From positions 538,501-602,500 of the forward strand of contig NZ_JAJVCN010000004.1 of NCBI RefSeq assembly GCF_021390435.2: a stretch of DNA of 64,000 nt. Direction: 5' to 3'. Positions within the stretch are counted from its first letter, which is position 1. Every line of letters begins with the position of its first letter. The notes below the pieces were generated by a model, which saw only the letters and a program-made list of their open reading frames with translations, did no database searches and was not told the origin of the DNA. The position numbers and the translations under genes are program-made. The stretch comes from Kibdelosporangium philippinense (GTDB lineage: Bacteria; Actinomycetota; Actinomycetes; Mycobacteriales; Pseudonocardiaceae). Of the stretch, positions 16,536 to 24,984 are shown piece after piece.

Positions 16536-17928
16536 GACCGCTCCCGTTCGAGGCAGGGCTGACGCGCACAATCCGGTGTGGACGGTGCTCGGTGCCGAAA
16601 TGAATGCTCCACGGCGCGGCTGCGTTGTCCTTCGCCTTCGTGCCGGGGAAGAACTGCATTCCGTTGCCCCCTCTGGGCGGCACGCGCCTGATGGCCCGCG
16701 TGTCGAGGTTCTGGACGCGGATGTTCTCGCCGCCGTCCCATTTGAGGGAGAGCACGGGGCGATTGGGGTCACCGGGTGCCAGGTGGGTCGTGCGCGCTCT
16801 GATCACGAGCTCGACGTCTTTCTGAAGCACGTGGGTCAGTTCGTTCCTGGGGAGTACGACGGAGGCGAACTCGCCGAGCCTGGGAAAGCGCTCCTCAACG
16901 GTCACGACCAGAGCAGCGGGACGCTTCATCTCACACCACGGGCAGTACGCTGACACAGCGAAGTATGTGTGAGGGCAGGCAACACACCGCACGGTGCGTG
17001 CGGCGGCCGTCCAGAGCGCGTCCGCCCACTCGCCTGCCGAAGGACGGGCGTGCGGATCCGTCATCCCGGCTTCGAAGGTCCGGGCGAACAGGTCGCGCAA
17101 TCGCGCTGTGGTGACTTCCACTGCCGGAAAGCCCGACGTGGTCCTGTTGAGGGCGTCCGAGCTGTGGTCGATCCACGGAATGCGGCCGTATTGAGCGTCG
17201 ACTTCGTACTCGACCGGCCCTTCCATCACGTGATCGCCGTACAGGGGGTGGTTGGTGGTGAGCGTCTCGTAGGCGATGACAGCGAACGAGTGCATGTCCG
17301 AAGAGGCGGTGTTCCCACTGAGCCTCCGCAGCAGTTCTGGTGCCGTGTAGTCCTGCGTGGCCAACGGTGTTGCGGCGGTGGTGCTTTCGGTCTGCAAGTT
17401 GTCCGCGTCGATCAGCCACACCTCGGTGAAGGCGGCGGTGCTGGAGACGAGGATGTTGCCGGGGGACACGTCACCGTAGACGATGCCGCGTTCGTGAAGG
17501 GTGCGGAGGACCTCGGCGCACCGCGCCAGCAGCACCAGCCTGCGAGATAAGCCACCGTGTTCGGCGTACCACTGCTCGATGTTCTCTTTGGGAGCGTTGC
17601 TGATGCTTCTCCAGGCGACCATGTCGTGGAGAAGCTCCATCACGTAACCGAAATGGGGCGTGGCCAGCGGTTCCAGTGGACGGCAGATCGGCACGTCGTC
17701 GAGGGGTAGCCACCTGAGCCTGTCGAGTTTGCCCGCCACGTCCTCGGTGGAGGTCTCCGACGTATGCTTGAAGATCTTCACCGCGAGCTGGTCGTTATCG
17801 GTCCGGAACACGACCCCTTCGCCACCTTCGCCGAGTGGCGCATCGGTCATGAGCCTGAGGTTGTGTCCGCTGCGCCCGCGGACCTCGGACGGCCAAGTCG
17901 ACGGTGAGTCGGTACTGGGTTCAGCCAT
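16525..17928 (-). CDS. TerY-P-type protein kinase with zinc ribbon
   Basis: The start is ATG 17928, two bases after the vWA stop; 467 aa. The kinase fold shows GEGGEGVVF (P-loop), LAVKIF (VAIK lysine), GIVYGDVSPGNILV (catalytic loop with HRD changed to YGD) and LIDADN in place of DFG. A zinc ribbon (CVACPHTYFAVSAYCPWC, about residues 315-332) and a beta-rich C-terminal domain that could be an OB fold follow. This matches the kinase of TerY-phosphorylation systems, which pair a TerY-like vWA protein, a kinase and usually a PP2C phosphatase. No phosphatase gene is present here. It probably modifies the vWA protein or other operon members. Confidence 0.8.
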   Translation of the reverse strand: MAEPSTDSPSTWPSEVRGRSGHNLRLMTDAPLGEGGEGVVFRTDNDQLAVKIFKHTSETSTEDVAGKLDRLRWLPLDDVPICRPLEPLATPHFGYVMELLHDMVAWRSISNAPKENIEQWYAEHGGLSRRLVLLARCAEVLRTLHERGIVYGDVSPGNILVSSTAAFTEVWLIDADNLQTESTTAATPLATQDYTAPELLRRLSGNTASSDMHSFAVIAYETLTTNHPLYGDHVMEGPVEYEVDAQYGRIPWIDHSSDALNRTTSGFPAVEVTTARLRDLFARTFEAGMTDPHARPSAGEWADALWTAAARTVRCVACPHTYFAVSAYCPWCEMKRPAALVVTVEERFPRLGEFASVVLPRNELTHVLQKDVELVIRARTTHLAPGDPNRPVLSLKWDGGENIRVQNLDTRAIRRVPPRGGNGMQFFPGTKAKDNAAAPWSIHFGTEHRPHRIVRVSPASNGSGRAR

Positions 17929-17930
17929 GG

Positions 17931-18623
17931 TCAGGCGAGGTCCTCCAGCTGGACGGCCCGCTGCCCCGTTCGTTCCAGCAACTGGCCTGTCACCGTCGCG
18001 GTGACCCAACGGAAGTTCGCGGCGATCTCGTGAGTGTGCTCAGTGGTCATCACAGCTTTTCCAGGTGTGCTGAAGGACTCCAGCACGCGCTGGGAGTCAC
18101 TGGTCCGGTCTACGCCGATGCCGACGGACAACCTGAGCGCCGATCGTCCGTTCTTGCTCTCGAGCAGGGCCGCGAGCGGCTGCTCCCACTTGTCCGTCGG
18201 TGATCCGTCCGACACGAGCACCAGCGTCGGGGGAAAAGCCCGTACCGGCACCTGTTCCTGGTCCTCCAGCAGGCTCGTCGCCAGCTGCAGCGCTTGTCCC
18301 AGGGGCGTGCCCCCGCCCGCCACCATGTCCGTCCAGTCCAACTGGCCGGCCGGTGTCATCGGCTGGTGGAGCATCGCTCCGGCACCGCCGAAGGTGATCA
18401 CGGCAGCGCAGATCTGACCACGAGCTGAATCCTCGGCCGCGAAACTGCGGAACATCATCGCGATGCTGTTGTTGAGCTGCGCGACCTTGTCGCCGATCAT
18501 GCTGCCGCTGATATCGGCCAGCACGATGACGGGCATCGGTCGCGCTGCCCGCCGAGCGCTACCCGACAAGCGCGGCGAAGCCGGGCCACCCACGGGATCG
18601 GCCCCATCAGGCGAGTTTGACAC
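17931..18623 (-). CDS. TerY-like von Willebrand A (vWA) domain protein
   Basis: A 230-aa protein made of one vWA domain. The MIDAS metal site is visible: VLADISGSM (DxSxS), GGGTPLGQ (threonine) and LVSDGSPTD (aspartate). It starts with GTG 18623 and is the first gene of the six-gene minus-strand operon. TerY-type vWA proteins act as metal-dependent scaffolds or switches, modified by the adjacent kinase. Upstream is a promoter region with two nested palindromes. Length and motifs are normal. Confidence 0.85.
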   Translation of the reverse strand: MSNSPDGADPVGGPASPRLSGSARRAARPMPVIVLADISGSMIGDKVAQLNNSIAMMFRSFAAEDSARGQICAAVITFGGAGAMLHQPMTPAGQLDWTDMVAGGGTPLGQALQLATSLLEDQEQVPVRAFPPTLVLVSDGSPTDKWEQPLAALLESKNGRSALRLSVGIGVDRTSDSQRVLESFSTPGKAVMTTEHTHEIAANFRWVTATVTGQLLERTGQRAVQLEDLA

Positions 18624-18665
18624 CCCTTACCCCCTCGAATCAACGCGTGACATGTGTTGTTCAAA

Positions 18666-18716
18666 GCCGCTTAGAATGCGGCTCGCTGTGTATCCCTGTC
18701 AAGGTGCGCCTTGACA
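18666..18716 (-). promoter_or_regulatory. Likely promoter/operator of the vWA-kinase-helicase operon
   Basis: The minus strand has TTGACA at 18702-18697 and, after 17-20 nt, a weak -10 (CATTCT or TTCTAA), about 50 bases before the vWA start. The -35 lies in a perfect palindrome TGTCAAGG-TGCG-CCTTGACA (18697-18716), which presents TTGACA on both strands. The -10 lies in the loop of a second one, GCCGC-TTAGAAT-GCGGC (18666-18682). These look like operator sites for a repressor. The stretch 18717-18970 has no gene that I can support. Confidence 0.5.
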
Positions 18717-18970
18717 ATTCCCATGAGATCGAGGTGATGGCGGGCGCAGTCGACCCGCTCTCTCCATCTGTCAACTCCTGGGCCGAGTCCATATTCATGG
18801 CTCACGTCGCAGTTGACCTTAATCTACTGTTCCCAGTAGGAGCGAACACCTAGATTCGTAGAAGATGGCATCGCCGCAGGCAAAACTGGACATGCAGTCA
18901 GACCCTAGAACCCGGAGCTGTTGCCCTGTGGGATGTCGGTCGGTTGTGTCAGATGGGAAGGGTCTCAAGG

Positions 18971-20015
18971 ATGTTACTTGAAGAGTGGAATTCTTGGCAT
19001 GTGCCTGCAGAACCAGGAGCGTGTCGCCGTCGTGTCCGACTAGCAGTGCCGGACACAAAAGTTCTGCTCAACATGTACATGTACAGCGTCCAGGCGCGAA
19101 CCGACTTTCTTGGGAGTGCTTCGTGCGCTCCGGCCCCAACCTCTGGGTTTCTGAGAGGTGCTTCACGAGTTCTGGCGTAATCGTGAGTCGGTATTGCGCA
19201 ATCCACGTGGGACTCCCGAGACGCTGAAGCAACTGGATAACCAGCGCAGTAAAGCGTTAACCCAGATCACACAGTGGGTGAAAATCGCTTCTTTGTCCAC
19301 TCAGGACATATCCACGGTGGTGCGCACACTGCGGGTGGCGTTCGACTCCGTCCGCGATGCTATCGAGGAGCATGAAGACAATCAAAACGACTTGTTCGCA
19401 AAGGACACTAACGCTGATCCGCTCATCGGTGAGCTGGAACAGATCTTGGATGGCAGGGTTGGCCCGCCGTTGCCTCAGGAAGAGCTTCCCCATCTGATCG
19501 AGGAAGGGAAGCGACGGGTCGAAGCTGAGATCGCACCTGGCTTCAAAGACGTCAAGGCCAAAGGAGTCGATGGAGCTGTCGGCGACTTCCTCGTATGGGA
19601 GCAGGTTCTCAGACAGGCCAAGCTCACGGGGCGTGACGTGCTCCTCGTGACGGCGGAGAACAAGCCTGACTGGTGGCGCATGGTGCGAGGCGAGCTGCGT
19701 AGCCCACATCCAGACTTGATCAAGGAGCTTCGAACGCGCGCAGGCGTGGACATCTACATGCTTCAGCCCCAACGTTTGCTTGATCATGCGATGGCAGCGC
19801 TGAAAGTTTCCGTGCACGAAGGATCGTCGGAATCAGTCGCCAGAGTTGGTAGTTCTGTTGCTGGTCAAGAGGATCTGTCGACCGGTGGTTGGAGTGCGGA
19901 AACCCTGACTGAGTTGTTGAGCCGTCTTGATCAGGAGTATCGGGTGCAGGCGGCGGCGATTCGCAAGGCCGGCAAGCAGGGCGGCCGGATTAGCCGCGAC
20001 GAGGTGTATGAGCTA
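18971..20015 (+). pseudogene. PIN-like (DUF4935) nuclease gene, 5' part, frameshifted and split by IS630
   Basis: Reading frames in order give AVPDTKVLLNMYMYSVQARTDF (first PIN aspartate, about 19050), SGPNLWVSE in a second frame, and VLHEFWRNRESVLRNP in a third, which then stays open to 20015. This is the start of PIN-like_4/DUF4935 proteins (DTNVLLNLY ... LWVPHQVLHEFW). Later parts fit too: DFLVWEQVL, GRDVLLVTAENKPDWW (acidic site) and VDIYMLQPQRLLDHAM. Two frameshifts within 110 bp near the N-terminus, plus the IS at 20016, make it inactive. Joining 20015 to 21208 restores the C-terminus in frame. Such PIN proteins are predicted RNases, common in defence islands. Confidence 0.7.
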
Positions 20016-21205
20016 GTGCCGCATCAAGCAACGTTGGCGTTGTAATCGCGTCGCGTGGACGTGGTGCTTGGTGATGGTCCAGGCTTGGCCGCTGGAGGTG
20101 GTGGTCGAGTGGGACGTCGGCCTGAGGTGTTCGTGCGTTCGCTGGAGCCCGAGGAGGCTCAGCGTCTGGTCAAGGTGACCCGGTCCACGCGGGATCGTGT
20201 TCGGTTGCGGCGGGCCGGGATCGTGCTGGCCTCGATGCAGGGTCGCAGCGCCGACGACATAGCGGTGATGTTCGCCGCGACCGACGGGTATGTGCGGGAG
20301 GTGATCCACGCGTTCAACGACTTGGGGTTCGCGGCGCTGGACCCAAAATGGAGCGGCGGCCGACCTCGTAAGTTCGGGTCGGCCGCCCGCGAGTTGATCT
20401 GCCGCGTCGCCCAAGCCGATCCAGCGGGCCTGGGGCAGCCGTTCACGACCTGGAGCCTGTCCAAGCTCGCGGCCTATCTGGCCGAGCATCACTGGTTACG
20501 GGTGAGCACGGAAACCATCCGCCAGATCCTGCGCGCCGCGGGTGTCACCTGGCAGCGCACCAAGACCTGGAAAGCCAGCCGGGATCCCGATTTCGCCGCC
20601 ACGATGGACCGGATCCTGGCCCTGTATGACGATCCACCCGCAGACGGACGGGTGATCTGTGTTGATGAGTTCGGCCCATTGAATCTGCAGCCGCGGCCTG
20701 GTCGTGGCTGGTTTCCACGCGGCCACCCGGGGCGGCGGCGGGCCACCTACACGCGGACCGTGGGAGTGCGGCAGATGTTCGCCGCGCTGGATCTGGCCAC
20801 TGGTCAGCTGTTCTACCGGTTTCGGGACCGCAAGCGGTGGCGAGAGTTCCTCGCCTTCTGCAAACAACTGCGGGCCCGGTTGGCGGCCGGACGGTTGTAT
20901 CTGATCTGCGACAACTACGGAGCCCACCAGAAGGCGGAGGTCAGAGCCTGGTGCGCTGAGCAGAACGTGGAGTTGGTGTTCACGCCGTCCAACGCCTCGT
21001 GGCTGAACTGGATCGAGTGTGAGTTCACCGCGCTGCGCTACTTCACTCTGGACGGCAGCGACTACCCGTCCCACACCGCCCAAGAGACAGCGATCGCCCG
21101 CTACATCCGCTGGGCCAACAAGCACGCCACCCCGAAACGACACTTCGCGGCCAACTCCAAGATCCGCAGACCCGATTACCTACCCAACGTTGCTTGATGC
21201 GGCAC
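20016..21205 (+). mobile_element. IS630-family insertion sequence
   Basis: A 1190-bp element with perfect 22-bp terminal inverted repeats: left 20016-20037 (GTGCCGCATCAAGCAACGTT...), right 21184-21205. It is flanked by TA on both sides (20014-20015 and 21206-21207), the expected target duplication. The transposase fills it and its stop codon lies in the right repeat. It interrupts the PIN-like gene. Perfect ends and an intact transposase indicate recent insertion. Confidence 0.92.
20055..21197 (+). CDS. IS630-family transposase
   Basis: Up to 380 aa. An N-terminal HTH (RSADDIAVMFAATDGYVREVI) and winged helix precede a DDE domain: VICVDEFGPLN (first D), LYLICDNYGAH (second D) and WLNWIECEF (E). 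The start could be GTG 20055 or GTG 20109 (VGRRPEV); the family begins close to the latter. It catalyses cut-and-paste transposition into TA sites. The frame is intact, so the element may be active. Confidence 0.9.
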   Translation: MDVVLGDGPGLAAGGGGRVGRRPEVFVRSLEPEEAQRLVKVTRSTRDRVRLRRAGIVLASMQGRSADDIAVMFAATDGYVREVIHAFNDLGFAALDPKWSGGRPRKFGSAARELICRVAQADPAGLGQPFTTWSLSKLAAYLAEHHWLRVSTETIRQILRAAGVTWQRTKTWKASRDPDFAATMDRILALYDDPPADGRVICVDEFGPLNLQPRPGRGWFPRGHPGRRRATYTRTVGVRQMFAALDLATGQLFYRFRDRKRWREFLAFCKQLRARLAAGRLYLICDNYGAHQKAEVRAWCAEQNVELVFTPSNASWLNWIECEFTALRYFTLDGSDYPSHTAQETAIARYIRWANKHATPKRHFAANSKIRRPDYLPNVA

Positions 21206-21402
21206 TAGGTGGGTATGGCGCAGAGCGGCAGTTGAAGGGGTTCACACGTCCAATCCGGCGGATCGCTCAGGACCTTCGTGATCAAGGACTTGTGCCGGAG
21301 GAAGCGATCGACGTGCTCGAGACCGAATATGACCAGGAGAAGTTCGGTCGCGCGTCTGGGTTTGTTCTCGCGGAGGAGCTGGTTCCACTGATCGACGACT
21401 GA
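21206..21402 (+). pseudogene. PIN-like gene, 3' part beyond the IS630 element
   Basis: After the right TA the frame continues GGYGAERQLKGFTRP, QDLRDQGLVPEEAIDVLE and ends LAEELVPLIDD. Spliced after ...RDEVYEL at 20015 it gives one 351-codon frame from 19158 to 21402, with no base lost. It is a detached C-terminal tail and is probably not translated on its own. Confidence 0.75.
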
Positions 21403-21452
21403 CTTGCGGCGGGTTCGCTGCGTACACGCTTGGGGTTGATTGGCAACGTTGG

Positions 21453-21971
21453 TTAGGGCTTGGGTTCCGGTGTGCCGTTGGGCCAGACACATGGTGACGT
21501 CGCACCGAGAGAGAGTCCGCCTTGCGCGCTTTCGCGGAGGTACATCCTGAAGCCGTCGGTCTTGTTCTCCGCCTGCACGTAGTTGGCGGCAGGGCGGTCG
21601 TCGGTGATGATCGTGAAGTTGTGGTCGGACCACCATGTGAGCACTGTGTTGATGACAGCAGGGTTGTCGTTCTTGGGGATGTCGCGTAGCCAATGGCTTC
21701 GGTTGGCGATGACGCGTCCCTGTGGTCCGTTGTCTGTTGGGTCGGAGCAGTCGCCGGCTTCTTCGTGGCTGAGTGGTTCGAGGCGGGGCTTTGGTGAGAT
21801 CACGGATACGACATCGCGTATGTATTGTTCGGTTCGCTCGTTGGCCTGTTGCTGTGTGATGGTGTTCACGGGTGGCTCGCTTCCGCCTGTGGTGCATGCT
21901 GTTGGAGCAAGCGCGATCGCGAGTGCGAGTGCGGCGATGCCCGGTCGTGGATTGATGTGGTTGGCTTTCAT
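21453..21971 (-). CDS. Predicted lipoprotein
   Basis: A 172-aa protein starting at ATG 21971. A positively charged start is followed by a hydrophobic helix (GIAALALAIALAPTAC) ending in a lipobox (APTAC), so the mature protein should be lipid-anchored outside the membrane. The remainder is soluble with no family that I recognise. Its start overlaps the stop of the DUF1023 gene (ATGA), so it belongs to the same operon and may bind or regulate that hydrolase or the WXG-like protein. Confidence 0.75.
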   Translation of the reverse strand: MKANHINPRPGIAALALAIALAPTACTTGGSEPPVNTITQQQANERTEQYIRDVVSVISPKPRLEPLSHEEAGDCSDPTDNGPQGRVIANRSHWLRDIPKNDNPAVINTVLTWWSDHNFTIITDDRPAANYVQAENKTDGFRMYLRESAQGGLSLGATSPCVWPNGTPEPKP

Positions 21972-23572
21972 CGGGTTGGTTGTCCGACGATGATGCGGCC
22001 GATGTTGTCCAGGGACCTGTTGCCTGGATCCCAGTAGGCGCTGTGTGCTGCTTCGCTGCCGATGGGCCACGCGGGTTCGCCTGGGTCGGATTCGAATGGT
22101 CTTCCGCCGAATCGTGGGTCGGCGGGGTTGGGGCCGTGGATGTCGAGGCTCATCTCAATGGGGTCTTCGAAGCTGCGGGGGTTGTTGGTGATGTTGATGG
22201 CGTCGTTTTTGGCGACGGTGGCGTAGACCTGGTCGTGTGGCAGATGGAGGTCGTCGATCTTGTCGACGCCGACACCTGGGCTGCCGACGAAGATGACGCC
22301 GTCGACGTCGAGGCGTTCGTCTCGTGCGGCGTGCCCGACGACTGTGGATCCGTAGCTGTGGCCGAGGACCATGTTGTGGGATCGAGGTCCTTCGTGTGTG
22401 GCGCGGAGTCCGTCTTGGAACCGGTCGAGGTTTTGCTTGGCGTTGTCGGCGTACTTGTCGAATCCGGCTTCGAGGATGGGATGTTGGGGCGCGTCGTAGC
22501 CAACCCAGGCGATGACCGAGGTTGTTTTTCCTTCGTCGACTGCTTTGGCCGCGTTGACCATCCTGTCCGCGCGATCCATCTCGCCATCCACGCCGGCCAG
22601 TTTGGCGCCGGTTCCGGGGACGTAGGTGCAGACGTTGGCGGCCGTGTCTGGGTTGCCCATGGCGACGATCGCCCTGCCGTTGCCGTTGGTATCGATGCCG
22701 AGCAGGAAAGCCGGTTGGTGTGGTGGGGATCCTTTGCCGAGTCGTGATTCGATGGATTCGATCCCCTTCAGCTTCGCGTCGATCTCGGCCAGACGGTCAT
22801 TGTCTGGCCCGATCCGTCGGTCGCCGAGACCGTTGAGGCGTTGCTGCTCGGCGACGAGCTGCGCTTTCATCTCAGTCAACCTACTGCGGTTGGCGCGGTC
22901 ACGCGCGGTGGCTGGTACGCCGTCCAAGGCACCGATCTCACCGGCATGGGTGTAGAGCAATGATTCCTGTTGCATCGGTGACAACGAGTCCCACCATTTC
23001 TTTACTTCAGTGGGTGTCGTGGTGCGCGGTGGTATCGGTGTGGCGGCCGCGGCCACCGTCGCCTGATCAGGACCAGCGAAGCCAGCGTGGCCTGGGTGCA
23101 GGCTCCGCAACACTTGTGCGGTTTCGCCGTCTATACGTCGGGCTCGATCCAACACGCTGGCCATCGTGTCCTGCAGACGGCGTGCCTCCGGCTCCAGATT
23201 CGACATTGGTGCCGGAGGCGGTCCTGGCGCGACAACAGCACCGGCCGGGTCAAACGTCCACCCGTTATGCCGTGCTTCGTCCAGCAGGCGATTCACCTCG
23301 GTACGAATCTCGCCAAACCGAAGTGCAGCTTGATCAAGAACTGGTGGGATTCTGGCGATTGCTGTGGATACATCTTGGTATTGCTTGCGATGCCCGGCGA
23401 ACGTGGCTTTGGCGCCCTCGGCCGCGGCACCTGTCCAGCCGTCCAGCTTTTTCAGTTTTTGATCGAGCTCGGTCGCCCGGGTAGCTAGCGCGTCCGCCAG
23501 TGTCTTCCAGTTACGTGCTTCTTCGCTGTATGCGTTGAGATCCAGCCGCATGAGGTCGTCGTATGTGATCAC
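21968..23572 (-). CDS. DUF1023 alpha/beta hydrolase with WXG100-like N-terminus
   Basis: A 534-aa protein. The N-terminal 200 residues are helical and resemble WXG100/ESX substrates (LKKLDGWTGAAAEGAK). The C-terminal half is an alpha/beta hydrolase of the DUF1023 type with the nucleophile elbow LGHSYGSTVVGH at about residue 405. Such proteins are common in mycobacteria and Pseudonocardiaceae and are thought to be exported or surface-associated lipase/esterase-like enzymes. The gene lies downstream of a small WXG100-like gene and is coupled to a lipoprotein gene. Confidence 0.85.
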   Translation of the reverse strand: MITYDDLMRLDLNAYSEEARNWKTLADALATRATELDQKLKKLDGWTGAAAEGAKATFAGHRKQYQDVSTAIARIPPVLDQAALRFGEIRTEVNRLLDEARHNGWTFDPAGAVVAPGPPPAPMSNLEPEARRLQDTMASVLDRARRIDGETAQVLRSLHPGHAGFAGPDQATVAAAATPIPPRTTTPTEVKKWWDSLSPMQQESLLYTHAGEIGALDGVPATARDRANRSRLTEMKAQLVAEQQRLNGLGDRRIGPDNDRLAEIDAKLKGIESIESRLGKGSPPHQPAFLLGIDTNGNGRAIVAMGNPDTAANVCTYVPGTGAKLAGVDGEMDRADRMVNAAKAVDEGKTTSVIAWVGYDAPQHPILEAGFDKYADNAKQNLDRFQDGLRATHEGPRSHNMVLGHSYGSTVVGHAARDERLDVDGVIFVGSPGVGVDKIDDLHLPHDQVYATVAKNDAINITNNPRSFEDPIEMSLDIHGPNPADPRFGGRPFESDPGEPAWPIGSEAAHSAYWDPGNRSLDNIGRIIVGQPTR

Positions 23573-23584
23573 GATCAGGCCCGC

Positions 23585-23896
23585 TCAGTTCGTGAATCCG
23601 CGGACGTTGTGCAGCTCGCCCGAGGCGTAGGACTCCGCGGACAGCGACAAGGTGTCCGCCGCTACGGCGAGTTTCGTGGTCATTGTGTGCAGGGCTTGTT
23701 GCCACGCGGACTCGATCTCGGCATGTGCTCGCGGACTGTCGAACGTGGGTGGTGCGCCGTTCAACGCGTCCTGTGCCCCACCGAGTTTGCGAGCGTCATG
23801 ATGAGCATTGTCTGCCACGTCCACGATCTCGTCGGCTACAGCCCTCAGATCGTTCGGATTCACGCGCACGTGGTCCGATGGTCCCGTCATGTCCAC
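23585..23896 (-). CDS. WXG100-like small helical protein
   Basis: A 103-aa protein, mainly two long helices separated near FDSPRAHAEIESAWQQAL. This is the architecture of WXG100 or ESX-associated small proteins, though the W-x-G itself is absent. The start is GTG 23896 or the in-frame ATG two codons later. It lies 12 bp upstream of the DUF1023 gene, so it is probably its partner or chaperone. No secretion machinery is present in the window. 23897-24097 has no gene that I can support. Confidence 0.65.
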   Translation of the reverse strand: MDMTGPSDHVRVNPNDLRAVADEIVDVADNAHHDARKLGGAQDALNGAPPTFDSPRAHAEIESAWQQALHTMTTKLAVAADTLSLSAESYASGELHNVRGFTN

Positions 23897-24097
23897 CCCT
23901 CACGACCGGTTACCTCCCGTAACGAATGCTCACGGTATGCCTATCGATGCGCGTTGGCTGGAGAACCGCAGTGACTCACTCGTTCGGGCTAGCTTCGGCG
24001 GATGCTTCGATGCCGGTTCTTTGGGCTTCGGTGGACAGGTCGGCCGGGACGTCAAAGCGAGAATGTTTGTGCCTGCACATGGAGGGGTTTCCGACTG

Positions 24098-24331
24098 CTA
24101 CTCGATGATCCTAGCGCCGAAGTAGGTTGTTGTGGGGAAAGCGCTGATCGCCGCGATTGCTGCGATCGGTAGATCCCTGCTCGCGAGGTATGTAAGAGTT
24201 CCGATACAGGCGGCGACCATCAGCGCGATGAACAAGATCAGCGCGCTTCGTTGCGAAAGTAGCGTACTTCTGTCCCGTGGCTGACTCTGGTCGCCCTTTA
24301 CCTGGGTGCTTGGTCGGTCGGGAGTTGTCAC
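24098..24331 (-). CDS. Small two-helix membrane protein
   Basis: A 77-aa protein starting at GTG 24331. A polar N-terminal 28 residues (TPDRPSTQVKGDQSQPRD) is followed by two hydrophobic segments, ALILFIALMVAACIGTLTYL and LPIAAIAAISAFPTTTYFG, probably a membrane hairpin. No family is recognised. It is the last gene before the right end of the second element. Confidence 0.55.
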   Translation of the reverse strand: MTTPDRPSTQVKGDQSQPRDRSTLLSQRSALILFIALMVAACIGTLTYLASRDLPIAAIAAISAFPTTTYFGARIIE

Positions 24332-24566
24332 CGTGGTCTCCGTGCGGGTGAGTCGTAGTGATCAGTGGGGTGCCGTGTGGCACCTCCTTGGGGCAGTCAA
24401 CTGGCTGAAGGGTTTTCATGCCAGAGCGCTGTTGAGGCATCCATGAGGCGTTGGCCGTGGGGACCTGCATGAGCGTCACTCGAAGGTTTGCTGATTTCCT
24501 CGCCGCGTAGCCAGGTTTTGGGTGCCGATGGACTCGTGTTGGCGTCCGATGTAGACGTTAAGGCGC

Positions 24567-24820
24567 GTGTCGCAGTGAACTCGGATGACTTTCGACATGG
24601 CCGGTGCGCTGGGTGTCTCGGCGGCTGTTGGTGAGATGTCTTTTGATCTAGAAGCCAATGATGACAGGGGAACGGGCACGGATTTGGTCAACCTGGAGCA
24701 GGAGCGAAACTGGAGCGGCGAACGCGCTTGACCTGTTGTCGACTGCGTTCAACAGTCCTCAACGGACTGATTGCTAGTAGGGGATTCTCGGAATCAGCAG
24801 ATCAGCGTCCTTTGTGGACG
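24567..24820 (+). repeat. Diverged element-end repeat, copy 2
   Basis: This stretch matches 2889-3148 along its length and ends with the same 14 bases (GTCCTTTGTGGACG), three bases before the tRNA-Pro attachment site. It holds no gene that I can support. It is probably the recombination-arm region of the element to its left. Confidence 0.7.
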
Positions 24821-24823
24821 ACC

Positions 24824-24874
24824 CTGGGGGTCAAGGGGTCGCAGGTTCAAATCCTGTCGTCCCGACGGTCGAAG
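24824..24874 (+). other. Attachment site: 3' half of tRNA-Pro(GGG), left copy
   Basis: These 51 bp are identical to 51405-51455. The first 43 bases read as the 3' half of a tRNA: anticodon loop CTGGGGG (anticodon GGG), stem TCAAG, variable loop, T-arm GCAGG-TTCAAAT-CCTGT, acceptor strand CGTCCCG and discriminator A, without encoded CCA. The bases before it (GGACGACC) do not form the 5' half, so there is no intact tRNA here. This is the left junction of the 26.6-kb element. Confidence 0.88.
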
Positions 24875-24891
24875 TAGGGCGAAAGCCCAGG

Positions 24892-24939
24892 TCAGGGCCT
24901 TGGATCACTACGGTGAGACAAGGCCCTGAAGTCGTTTTT
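24892..24939 (+). terminator. Rho-independent terminator after the att site
   Basis: An 11-bp stem TCAGGGCCTTG / CAAGGCCCTGA (24892-24902, 24919-24929) is followed by a run of five T. It would end transcription that runs through the tRNA half. A different hairpin plays this role at the right att copy. Confidence 0.75.
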
Positions 24940-24984
24940 GGGCACGCCGTCTCACATTTTCACACGAACGCTTGTACTGCTTCT

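Noticed and set aside
7320..18623. DISARM or BREX system
   Set aside because: No methyltransferase, PglZ or PLD-type gene is present; McrB-like and DUF2357 genes with vWA and kinase point elsewhere.
18971..19160. Programmed frameshifting in the PIN-like gene
   Set aside because: Two shifts in 110 bp, no slippery heptamer, and the gene is also split by an IS; decay or sequence error is simpler.
24824..24874. A complete tRNA gene at the att copies
   Set aside because: Only the 3' half from the anticodon loop is present. The bases upstream at both copies cannot form the D-arm or acceptor 5' strand.
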